From Corynebacterium freneyi (GTDB lineage Bacteria; Actinomycetota; Actinomycetes; Mycobacteriales; Mycobacteriaceae): a stretch of 64,000 nucleotides of DNA. Each line of letters starts with the position of its first letter. Positions within the stretch are counted from its first letter, which is position 1. The position numbers and the translations under genes were made by a program. This document shows positions 1 through 7,700 of this stretch, in pieces. Below the pieces are notes generated by a model. The model did no database searches, had not been told where the DNA came from, and was given only the letters and a program-made list of their open reading frames with translations. The stretch spans positions 930,001 to 994,000 of the forward strand of contig NZ_CP047357.1 in assembly GCF_030408835.1 (NCBI RefSeq). Direction: 5' to 3'.

Positions 1-2
1 TG

Positions 3-182
3 TTCGCGTCGAGGCTGCGGGGAGATTCCCGCGAGCAGCTGGAAGCGGACGCGAAGGAGATCGCGGCGGTCATCGGCCAGGTGTCGAGCCGCGGAGCGGT
101 CGACCCGTCGCAGGGACGAAGCGGCGGCCCCGTGGCCGCCACCATCGAGGACGCCATCAAGGCGCACTACGGCATCAACTAA
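3..182 (+). CDS. Phage protein upstream of the capsid gene, C-terminal end only
   Basis: The window opens inside this gene; 59 codons remain, ending in YGIN and a TAA. The visible part is polar and charged with a probable helix (residues about 8-30). It lies 21 bp before the major capsid gene, the position usually taken by a scaffolding or capsid-maturation protein in siphoviruses. That assignment rests on position only; no motif is visible in the fragment. Confidence 0.5.
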   Translation, partial: FASRLRGDSREQLEADAKEIAAVIGQVSSRGAVDPSQGRSGGPVAATIEDAIKAHYGIN

Positions 183-203
183 CCCCATCTGAGAGGAGCC
201 AAC

Positions 204-1178
204 ATGGCTATCACTCTGGCTCAGGCCAAGCTCAACACCCAGGACGACTACGACACCACGGTCATCGATGAGTTCCGCAAGGATTCGCCGCTGCTCGACG
301 CGCTGCCGTTCCAGCAGGCCGTCAACCCGGCTGGTGGCGGCGCGACGCTCGACTTCTCCTACCGCCGTCTGGTCACCCAGGCGACCGCCGAGACCCGTGC
401 GATCGGCGAGGAGTACAGCAAGCAGAACGTCACGACCGAGAAGATCACCGGCACCCTGGCCGAGATCGGTGGCGCCTACGAGATCGACCGCCGCATCGCC
501 CACCTCGGCGCGGCGGCGACCGACGAGATCGCGCTGCAGACCGCCCAGAAGATCAAGGCCGCCCGCGCGAAGTTCAACGACGAGGTCATCAACGGCGACG
601 TCGGTGTCGACGCCAACGGCTTCGATGGTCTGGACAAGGCCTTGACCGGCTCGTCGACCGAACTGACCGGTGGGAAGGACTGGACCGCGTTCACCGACGC
701 CGCGTCGTACCTCGCGGTGCTCGACGACCTCGACGAGCTGCAGTCCGAGCTCGACGGCCCGGGCTCCCTGCTCATCGCCAACAAGGCGGTGCTGGCGAAG
801 ATCCGTGCGGCCGCGCGCCGCGCCAACATGTACACCAAGTCCCCGGTCGACGGCCTGACCACTCCGGCCGGCGCCCCGCTGACCCGCGAGATGGTCGGCG
901 ACCTGGTCCTCGTCGAGGCCGGCACCAAGGCCGGGTCGAATGACCCGGTCATCCCGGTCGACAGTGGCGAAGGCACCACGGACATCTACATCGTCCGCCT
1001 CGGCCTCGATGGCTTCCACGGCATGACCACCGCCGGCGGCAACATCGTCCGCACCAAGCTGCCGGACTTCTCCACCGCTGGCGCGGTGAAGACCGGCGAG
1101 GTGTACCTCGAGAACGTCGGTGTGGCGCTGAAGGCCACGAAGGCCGCGGCGGTTCTGCGTGGCGTGAAGGTGCGCTAA
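204..1178 (+). CDS. Phage major capsid protein
   Basis: 324 residues, the size expected for an HK97-fold coat protein without a long delta domain. The N-terminus is acidic and polar (LAQAKLNTQDDYDTTVIDEF), followed by alternating helix/strand regions and a C-terminus rich in short beta segments. A clear Shine-Dalgarno (gagaggagcc, 189-198) precedes ATG 204. Its place directly after the scaffold-like gene and before the head-tail connector cluster supports the coat assignment. It would assemble the icosahedral shell. The assignment rests on length, composition and context, since coat proteins have few diagnostic residues. Confidence 0.8.
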   Translation: MAITLAQAKLNTQDDYDTTVIDEFRKDSPLLDALPFQQAVNPAGGGATLDFSYRRLVTQATAETRAIGEEYSKQNVTTEKITGTLAEIGGAYEIDRRIAHLGAAATDEIALQTAQKIKAARAKFNDEVINGDVGVDANGFDGLDKALTGSSTELTGGKDWTAFTDAASYLAVLDDLDELQSELDGPGSLLIANKAVLAKIRAAARRANMYTKSPVDGLTTPAGAPLTREMVGDLVLVEAGTKAGSNDPVIPVDSGEGTTDIYIVRLGLDGFHGMTTAGGNIVRTKLPDFSTAGAVKTGEVYLENVGVALKATKAAAVLRGVKVR

Positions 1179-1180
1179 TC

Positions 1181-1525
1181 ATGGCGACGATTACCGTTCG
1201 CGCCCCCGTGCGGGATTTCAAGGGCGTCGTCGCCGGCGTCGTCTTCACCGGTGGGGTGGCGACCGTCGACGACGAGAAGCACGCCGCTGCGGTGGCGTAC
1301 TTCCGGCGCAAGGGCTACCGGTTCGGCGACGACGCTGGTGGGAAGTCCACCGCCGGGGAGCCGGAGGCCGGTGCCGTCACGGAGCCGGCGCCGGAGCCCG
1401 GCGGGACTGGCTTGTCCGACAAGACCCCGGTCGCTGAAGTCCGGGCGCACGCCGAGGGGCTGGGAATCGACACGGAGGGCAAGTCCAAGAAGGTTCTCCT
1501 GGCCATGATCGCCGACATCGAGTAA
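1181..1525 (+). CDS. Small phage head protein with SAP-like C-terminus
   Basis: 114 residues, starting 2 bp after the capsid stop. The N-terminal 45 residues look beta-rich. The middle (about 48-75) is Gly/Glu/Pro-rich and probably disordered. The C-terminal 35 residues (VAEVRAHAEGLGI followed by KSKKVLLAMI) resemble the helix-extended-helix pattern of SAP or Rho-N domains that often end small phage head proteins. A capsid-accessory or head-completion role is inferred from position; no function is proven by sequence. Confidence 0.6.
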   Translation: MATITVRAPVRDFKGVVAGVVFTGGVATVDDEKHAAAVAYFRRKGYRFGDDAGGKSTAGEPEAGAVTEPAPEPGGTGLSDKTPVAEVRAHAEGLGIDTEGKSKKVLLAMIADIE

Positions 1526-1536
1526 GGAGGTCGCCG

Positions 1537-1941
1537 GTGGAGTACTTCACGGATGACCTGTCCGAGGTGTGGCCGGGTCTCGACTCCGAGCAGGCCCGAA
1601 AGGTCACTCGCTGGTTGGGGCGGGCCGAGGGAATCATCGACGCGCGGTTTCCGGACTTGTCCGGCCGCGTCGACCGGGGTGAGATTTCCCGGGCGGTCGT
1701 CGGCGGTGTCGTCGAGGAGATGGTCAGTCGGGCGCTGGCTGCGGATGACCGGGACGGAATCCGGTCGGAGCAGTTGCCCGAGTGGCAGGTCGAGTACGAC
1801 ACCGGCACCGGCCTGGGGCAGGGGAGCACCCTGTATCTGACGACGGACGAGTACGCGCTACTAGCGCCGCGCTCCAGCGGCGTCCGGATCGGCTCGATGA
1901 GGATGGCGAGGTCGTATGAAGTCCATGACCCGACTCCGTGA
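1537..1941 (+). CDS. Phage head-tail connector protein (Gp19/Gp15/Gp42-like)
   Basis: 134 residues from a GTG start with the strong Shine-Dalgarno taaggaggt (1523-1531). The acidic N-terminal half (WPGLDSEQARKVTRWLGRAE) and the length resemble actinophage connector adaptors of the Gp19/Gp15/Gp42 type that seat on the portal ring. It overlaps the next gene by 26 bp. Role in joining portal and tail is inferred from position and overall pattern. Confidence 0.6.
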   Translation: MEYFTDDLSEVWPGLDSEQARKVTRWLGRAEGIIDARFPDLSGRVDRGEISRAVVGGVVEEMVSRALAADDRDGIRSEQLPEWQVEYDTGTGLGQGSTLYLTTDEYALLAPRSSGVRIGSMRMARSYEVHDPTP

Positions 1942-2284
1942 GCACCTCGAATCCGGGTGGGTGCTGACCCTGCCGGGTGAGGGTTTCGTCATTGACGAAA
2001 TGACCGGTAATCGTAGGCCGGGCCCTGAATCGTCACATGACGTTTCGGTGTCCATTCAGCAGCCCGCCTTCACTGGCATGGAGGAGCTCGGGGTGTCGGG
2101 TATCCGCGATGAGCGGGTGGCCGTGATCTTGCCAGCGATGGAGATCCCCGACACCGCGACGCTGACCTCCCCGGCCGGGGAGGTGTGGAACGCGCGGGGC
2201 GACGGGATCCTCCGGCGCGGCCCCCGCCGAACCCCCAGATACACCGCCCTTCCGGTGCGTCGAGCAAAGGAGAAAAACCGATGA
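1916..2284 (+). CDS. Phage head-closure (stopper-like) protein
   Basis: 122 residues, overlapping the previous gene. Mostly short beta segments with a basic C-terminal tail (RRTPRYTALPVRRAKEKNR). Second gene of the connector cluster, where head-closure or stopper proteins are normally encoded. The assignment is positional. Stop TGA overlaps the ATG of the following gene (ATGA), indicating translational coupling. Confidence 0.5.
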   Translation: MKSMTRLREHLESGWVLTLPGEGFVIDEMTGNRRPGPESSHDVSVSIQQPAFTGMEELGVSGIRDERVAVILPAMEIPDTATLTSPAGEVWNARGDGILRRGPRRTPRYTALPVRRAKEKNR

Positions 2285-2511
2285 GCAATCTGACCGCCGT
2301 CTACGTCGACGAGAATGGGCGGACGGTGTTGACGGCCCGAGGGTCGTCGCACCACCGCCGGCACATGCGCCAGCAGCGGGACGTCCCGCCGCCGAAGCGA
2401 CGCCGCCGGAAGGAGGTGGCCGCCGATGAGCGCGAGGCTGACGCTGTACAGGGAGCAGCTTCGTCGGGAGACGAAGCAGGAGTCCCTGGAGGGCAGGCGA
2501 GAGATCGCTAA
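2281..2511 (+). CDS. Small basic phage protein, unknown
   Basis: 76 residues. ATG 2281 overlaps the previous stop and is preceded by aaaggagaaa (2268-2277). A very basic stretch (HHRRHMRQQRDVPPPKRRRRK, residues 22-42 region) suggests contact with nucleic acid or an acidic surface. The last 86 bp overlap the next gene in another frame, so the true C-terminus could be only a by-product of that overlap. No family recognised. Confidence 0.4.
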   Translation: MSNLTAVYVDENGRTVLTARGSSHHRRHMRQQRDVPPPKRRRRKEVAADEREADAVQGAASSGDEAGVPGGQARDR

Positions 2512-2734
2512 CCAGATCGTCGGTGACGCGAGGGGTTCGGCGCCGGTGCTGACCGGGGCGTACCGCGGTGGCATGGGCGTCGAGGAGTCCGGAGGAACCG
2601 TGATGGTCGTCGACAACGACGATGACGCGATCCACAAGGAGTACGGCACCAGCGACACTCCGGCGCATGCGGCGCTGACCAACGCGGCCATGGCGTATGG
2701 CCGGTACTCGGGTATGCGTCCGAGGGGGCGGTAG
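2426..2734 (+). CDS. HK97 gp10-like neck protein
   Basis: 102 residues. The pattern IVGDARGSAPVLTGAYRGG followed by a strand pair (TVMVVDNDDDAIHKEYG) and PAHAALTNA matches the HK97-gp10-like family: helix, the APVxTGxYR motif, then a beta-meander with an H/YxE(Y/F)GT motif. These proteins sit at the neck between connector and tail. Shine-Dalgarno ggaaggagg lies at 2408-2416. Good motif agreement for so small a protein. Confidence 0.7.
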   Translation: MSARLTLYREQLRRETKQESLEGRREIANQIVGDARGSAPVLTGAYRGGMGVEESGGTVMVVDNDDDAIHKEYGTSDTPAHAALTNAAMAYGRYSGMRPRGR

Positions 2735-2737
2735 CCC

Positions 2738-3184
2738 ATGGCGCGTGAACCGATGCCGTACATTGCCGGTGCTGTGCGCAGGTGGCTGCTCGATCAGCCT
2801 GAGCTGGTGGCGCTGCTGCACGGCGGGACGATCTCCACCCGTGACCTTCCGTCCCCGCTGACGCTGCCGCATGTGACGGTGGCTGTCGTCGGGCACGTCG
2901 GCCCGGACCCGATGCTGCGGCGCCTGATGGTGCAGGTCACCCCGTGGGTGCCTGACCTCGACGTCACCGGGTTCGACGAGGACCCGGACGTGACGGCGTG
3001 GAGCATCGCTGCGACGGCCGGCGAGCTGCTGGGCCGGGCGAAGAACGTCGTCCTCGATGACCGGCACGCGTGGTCGGCGACGTGGATTGACGGCCCGGTA
3101 CAGCTCTACGACGAAAAGCGGGGCAAGGACAGCCTCTTGTTCTACGCCCCGGTGCGGTTCCAGGTGCACTTGCGCCGCCGCTGA
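2738..3184 (+). CDS. Phage tail terminator protein
   Basis: 148 residues, 3 bp after the gp10-like gene. Alternating helix/strand layout: an N-terminal helix (AGAVRRWLLDQPELVALL), a strand ending in PHVTVAVVG, then VQVTPWVPDLDV and LLFYAPVRFQVHL. This resembles tail-terminator/completion proteins (gpU-like fold) that cap the tail tube. Position between the neck protein and the major tail protein agrees. An intrinsic terminator follows at once. Confidence 0.6.
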   Translation: MAREPMPYIAGAVRRWLLDQPELVALLHGGTISTRDLPSPLTLPHVTVAVVGHVGPDPMLRRLMVQVTPWVPDLDVTGFDEDPDVTAWSIAATAGELLGRAKNVVLDDRHAWSATWIDGPVQLYDEKRGKDSLLFYAPVRFQVHLRRR

Positions 3185-3208
3185 CAACACGAGAAATCAC
3201 CTCTACCC

Positions 3209-3236
3209 ATCCCCACCGCGGGGGTGGGTTTTTTCA
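3209..3236 (+). terminator. Intrinsic terminator before the major tail gene
   Basis: GC-rich hairpin (CCCCACC / GGGTGGG with a 4-5 nt loop) followed by six T. It lies inside the structural operon, between the tail terminator and major tail genes, and so probably separates or attenuates head versus tail transcription. Confidence 0.8.
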
Positions 3237-3265
3237 TGCCCTGACCAGGGCGGAAAGAAGGAAGC

Positions 3266-3829
3266 ATGTCCACTTACGCGGATCCCTCCAAGGCGTACCT
3301 CTGGCTCGACGGCGACGGCTGGCGCGGCGAGGCCGGCATCGATCTGCCGGCCCTGACCGCCGAGGCCATCGACGCTGTCATGAAGCCGTTCGGCGGCATC
3401 GAGACCGGTTTCGAGGTCACCGCCGACCAGAAGGTCGAGAAGAAGAAGGTCTGGAACTACCGCCAGGCCCCGTACAAGGTCGCCCGTGACCCGCTGGAGA
3501 ACGGCATGAAGTTCCGTGCGGTCGACAACACGGAGGCGACCCTGCTGACCCGTGCCCAGGGCGGCACGATCACCAAGGTCGGCGCCAACTACCACATGGT
3601 GCAGGGCGAGGGCGAGGAGTTCTCCTTCCTCACCTGCGTCCGTGACGGCGACGACGAGTCGTGGTTCTGGTGCCCGCGCGCGACGCTGTCCGCCCCGGCC
3701 ACCCGCGCTGCTCTCGACGGGCAGAACCTCGACGGCTGGGAGTTCACGCTGACCTTCCTGGAGCCGATGGTCGAGATCATCCCGGCCCTGCCCACCGGCA
3801 TGACGGTCGCCGACCCGGCGACCCCGTAG
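3266..3829 (+). CDS. Phage major tail tube protein
   Basis: 187 residues, Shine-Dalgarno gaaagaaggaag at 3251-3262. Begins MSTYADPSKAYLWLDGDGWRG, followed by a beta-rich body with aromatic turns (WNYRQAPYKVARDP; WFWCPRATLSAP) typical of actinophage tail tube subunits, and ends in a flexible Pro/Ala tail. It precedes the chaperone pair and tape measure, the invariant siphovirus order. It should polymerise as stacked rings round the tape measure. Confidence 0.75.
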   Translation: MSTYADPSKAYLWLDGDGWRGEAGIDLPALTAEAIDAVMKPFGGIETGFEVTADQKVEKKKVWNYRQAPYKVARDPLENGMKFRAVDNTEATLLTRAQGGTITKVGANYHMVQGEGEEFSFLTCVRDGDDESWFWCPRATLSAPATRAALDGQNLDGWEFTLTFLEPMVEIIPALPTGMTVADPATP

Positions 3830-3923
3830 GCGCCGCACTACTCCCGGGGGAACACGCGGCCACGCCCCACACCCAAAGGTGGCCGCCACTATTTCTCCAC
3901 CACCCTGATCGAGAGGATCACCC

Positions 3924-4265
3924 ATGACCATCAACCTGCTCGACTCCCTGGCCGTCGCCGGAGGCGACTCCGTCGAGGTCACCGTCGGCGACCACACCCT
4001 GTCGGTGCGCCGGGACTTCACCGGCGACGAGGTCGCCGCGATCATCGGCCTGCACTCCGAGGGCGGCATCAAGCCGACGCTCGACGAGCAGCTCCGCGCG
4101 CTCGCCGCCGCCCTGTCCGACAGCGACGACGAGACGCAGTCCGCGTTCGTCGACGCGCTGATGGATATGCCCGTGCTGGTCATCCAGCAGGTGACGCTGC
4201 GCCTGGCGCAGATCGCGGGGCTGCGCGGCGAGGACGGGTCTTTCACCGTGGGTGCGCGGCCCTAG
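3924..4265 (+). CDS. Tail assembly chaperone (gpG-like)
   Basis: 113 residues with Shine-Dalgarno gagaggatca (3911-3920). Acidic, with the segment VTVGDHTLSVRRDFTGDEVA and a helical C-terminal part. It lies between major tail and tape measure genes, where siphoviruses encode the gpG/gpGT chaperone pair. The -1 frame stays open from well upstream of its stop through to 4699, so a -1 frameshift would make the longer gpGT form. The chaperone would coat the tape measure during tail assembly. Confidence 0.7.
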   Translation: MTINLLDSLAVAGGDSVEVTVGDHTLSVRRDFTGDEVAAIIGLHSEGGIKPTLDEQLRALAAALSDSDDETQSAFVDALMDMPVLVIQQVTLRLAQIAGLRGEDGSFTVGARP

Positions 4266-4318
4266 TCGATCCTGCCGCGTGCCGCCGGGCCGTCGCCGGC
4301 TTCCGGCGGCATTACGGC

Positions 4319-4699
4319 ATGTCGTGGATCACCGCCCGCGCGTCGCTGTGGCACATCGAGCTGCTGATCCTCGTCGAGGACTTGCCGCCGGAGTGGTCGC
4401 TGACCGACGAGAACATCGCACGACTGGTCGACCGGGACGATTTCTACCTCAACTCCGAGTGGTCGAGGTGGACCGCTGACCCGGACGACCCCGAGGCGAA
4501 GGCGGAGCAGGACCGCCGTAAGGCGCTGGGCATCAAACCGCCCCCGGCGCCGATCCTGCGGCCCGTCGCCGCGCGCCCGCTGGCCCTCCAGGAGGTGCTG
4601 GTGGAGCAGACGCGGCGGCGGATCGAGAGGGCGGAGGAACCGCCGAGAAAGAAGATCAGCCTCCGCGAGCTGCGGGAGCTGCGGGCAAGCGTGCAGTAG
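4319..4699 (+). CDS. Tail assembly chaperone, frameshift extension (gpT-like)
   Basis: The first ATG of this frame (4319) gives 126 residues, but the frame is open far upstream, through VDPAACRRAVAGFRRHYG directly before the ATG. It is in the -1 frame relative to 3924-4265. The natural product is therefore likely the -1 fusion 3924..4699. No Shine-Dalgarno precedes 4319. Composition (MSWITARASLWHIELL, then a charged tail ending in a basic helix) fits the T domain that recruits the tape measure. The slip site is not a canonical heptamer. Confidence 0.65.
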   Translation: MSWITARASLWHIELLILVEDLPPEWSLTDENIARLVDRDDFYLNSEWSRWTADPDDPEAKAEQDRRKALGIKPPPAPILRPVAARPLALQEVLVEQTRRRIERAEEPPRKKISLRELRELRASVQ

Positions 4700-4716
4700 A
4701 TAAAAAGGGGGCCGTC

Positions 4717-7700
4717 GTGGCTGGTGGCAAGATCGACATTCTCGTCGAGCCTGATCTCAAGGGCTTCGAAGGGAAGATGGAGTCCGGGCTGCAGGGCGGC
4801 CTGGGTAAGGCCCGGAACTTCGCCGCCCAGCTGGGTCTGCTTTTCGGTGCTGCGGAGCTGGCCAAGGGCGTCGTGGGGCTCGGCGTCGAGTTCGAGTCCC
4901 AGATGAACACGATGTCGGCGGTGTCCCAGGCGACCGGCACTCAGCTGGATGCGGTGGCAGCGAAGGCTCGCGAGCTGGGCAACGACACGTCGCTGACGGC
5001 GACCAGTGCGTCGGACGCTGCGGCGGCGATGACGGAGCTGGCCAAGGGCGGGTTCACTGTCGAGCAGTCGATGTCGGCGGCGAAGGGAACGTTGCAGCTG
5101 GCTGCGGCCGCGCAGATTGATGCGGCTACGGCGGCGACGATCCAGTCGCAGGCACTGCAGTCGTTCTCGCTGGGGGCGGAGGACGCCGCCCGTGTCTCCG
5201 ACATCCTGGCGGGCGCGGCCAATGCCTCGTCGGCGGAGATCGAGGGCATCGCCCAGGGTCTCCAGCAGGCCGGCACGGTGGCCAACCAGTTCGGGTTGAC
5301 GATCGACGACACGGCGACGGCGCTGGCGATGTTCGCCAACGCGGGCATCCAGGGCTCGGACGCGGGCACGCTGCTCAAGTCGGCGCTGCTGGCGCTGACC
5401 GATCAGGGCAAGCCGGCGCAGGCGGCGATGGAGGAGCTCGGCCTGTCGGTCTACGACATGCAGGGCAACTTCGTCGGCCTGCCCAGCCTGTTCGAGCAGC
5501 TGGCGAAGGCTCAGTCGGAGATGACACCGGAGGCGTACCAGGCCGCGACGGCCACGCTTTTCGGGTCGGACGCGATGCGTCTGGCCGGTATTGCCGCCGA
5601 CCAGGGCCGAGGCGGTTTCGAGAACCTCCGTGACGCGGTGACCCGTCAGGGTCAGGCCGCCGAGGTCGCCGCCGCCCAGACGAAGGGGTTGCCGGGCGCG
5701 TTGGAGCGCGTGCAGAACGCGGCCGAGGAAGCTGGGCTGGCGATCTACACGGCGCTGTCCGACGAGCTCGTCGCCGGCGTCGACGCGGCGACGTCCGCGA
5801 TCGATGGCCTGGGGCCGGTGCTCGCCGCCGGGTTCGAGACCGCACTTGCCGTGATTGGCCCGGTCGCGTCCGGCATCGGCGACGTCGCGTCGGCAATGTC
5901 CGGGTTGATCGGGCCCGCCACCGGCATGGCCGCCGCGATAGCGATGTCGAAGTGGGCCGACCTGCCGGGCCGGATCAACGCCGGGTCCAGTGCGCTGCAG
6001 GGTTTTGGCGGGCACATGCGTGCCCAGCAGAGCCTGGCCGCGCGGTTGGGCAAGGAAATCGGGGTCGTGGGATCCGCACTGGCGGTGATCGAATCCCGGT
6101 CGCCTGCGGTGGCTGGCATGACGTCAGCGTTCCGAACTGCGGCGTCCCCGGCGATGACGCTGGGCAGGAACACCAAGCGCGCCGCCGAGGACCTGTCCGG
6201 TATGGCCCGTGTGTCGCAGGTAGCCAAGGGGAATGCGCTCCAGCTGGGCGGCGCGCTGTCCGGCGTCGCTCATGGCGGCATGTCCGCCCTCAAGACTGGC
6301 GCCTCCAGCCTGGTGACGTTCCTTGGCGGGCCGTGGGGCGTGGCATTCGCCGCCGCCGGGCTGGCCATCGGCGCACTGGTACAGCGCCACCAGGAGGCGG
6401 CGCAGGCAGAGCTGGAGCACAAGCAGCGACAGTCGGAGCTGCGCGACACACTTGACGACACCACCGGGGCCATCACTGCCCAGACCGAAGCGCTGATGCT
6501 CAAGCGCGCGGAGGAAGCGGGGTGGGCGCAGACTGCCACGGATCTGGGGATTTCCCAGGGCACGCTGGCGCAGGCGATGCAGGGCAATGCCCGTGCGATC
6601 GGGGAGATCGACGCGGCGGTGGCCGCATCGAACGCGTCGGCGATCCGCGGCTCGGAGTTCTGGGCCAAGTACGGGTCCACCCTCGATGCCGCCGGCGTGA
6701 GTGCCGCGGACATGGGCGCGGCGATGGCGGGCAACGAGGACGCGGCCCGCCGGGTTAACGCTGCGCTGCACGACATCGACGCCGAGCACTTCGGTGTTTT
6801 CTCCGCTGGCGAGTGGACGACGCTGCAGCACGAGCTCGAGGAGACGACGCGGGACGCCAACGATCTGCGTGACGGCGTCAAGGGTGCGTCCGATGAGCTG
6901 GACGAGGTGCAGACGGAGCAGGCGCGGCAGGAGTTGCTGGCGCTGGAGCGGGCGATGGAGTCGACCCGTGGCGCCGCTGATCTGATTGGTGACTCGATCA
7001 CGGCGATTCCGGACGACAAGACCGTCAAGGTTGCGTCCGATGCGGTGACCGCCGACACCCGCCGGGAGCTTGAAGAGCTGGGCCTTCAGGTGTCCCAGCC
7101 GTTCAACGGCGAGGTCACCGTGACGTTCCCGGACGGCATGGACATCGTCACGATGCTCGACGCCATCGGCGTGCAGATCGAGAAGCTGCCCGACGGGCAC
7201 ATCGGCATCACGAACGACTCGCCGGAGGTGCGCGAGCAGCTCGAACGGCTCGGGCTGAAGGTGGCGGAATTGCCCGATGGGCAGGTGATCATCGACTCCA
7301 ACGACCCGGAGGTCATGGAGCGGATGATCGCCCTGGGCCTGCTGGTCCAGGATGAAATGACCGGAGAGATCCGGATCTCCGACAACGTCGAGGAAGTTCT
7401 GGCCAAGCTGCACGGTCTCGACGGGACGCAGACCGAGGGGGATCACACCCAGTCGGACAACGTCGACGAGACCAGGGGCAGGATCGATGGCCTCAATGCG
7501 GCGGACACTGGCGCCGGGCACACTCAGGACGACAATGTCCCTGATGTCCGCCGCGAGATCGATTCCCTCAACAACCGGAACACGTCGTCGACGCACACGA
7601 TCACCACCCGCCGGGTTGAGTACTGGGTGTCGCAGGGGTACTCGCGGCAGGACGCAGGCCGTATTCAGGGGCCGGTGCCGCTCAACAACGCGGGTGGGCG

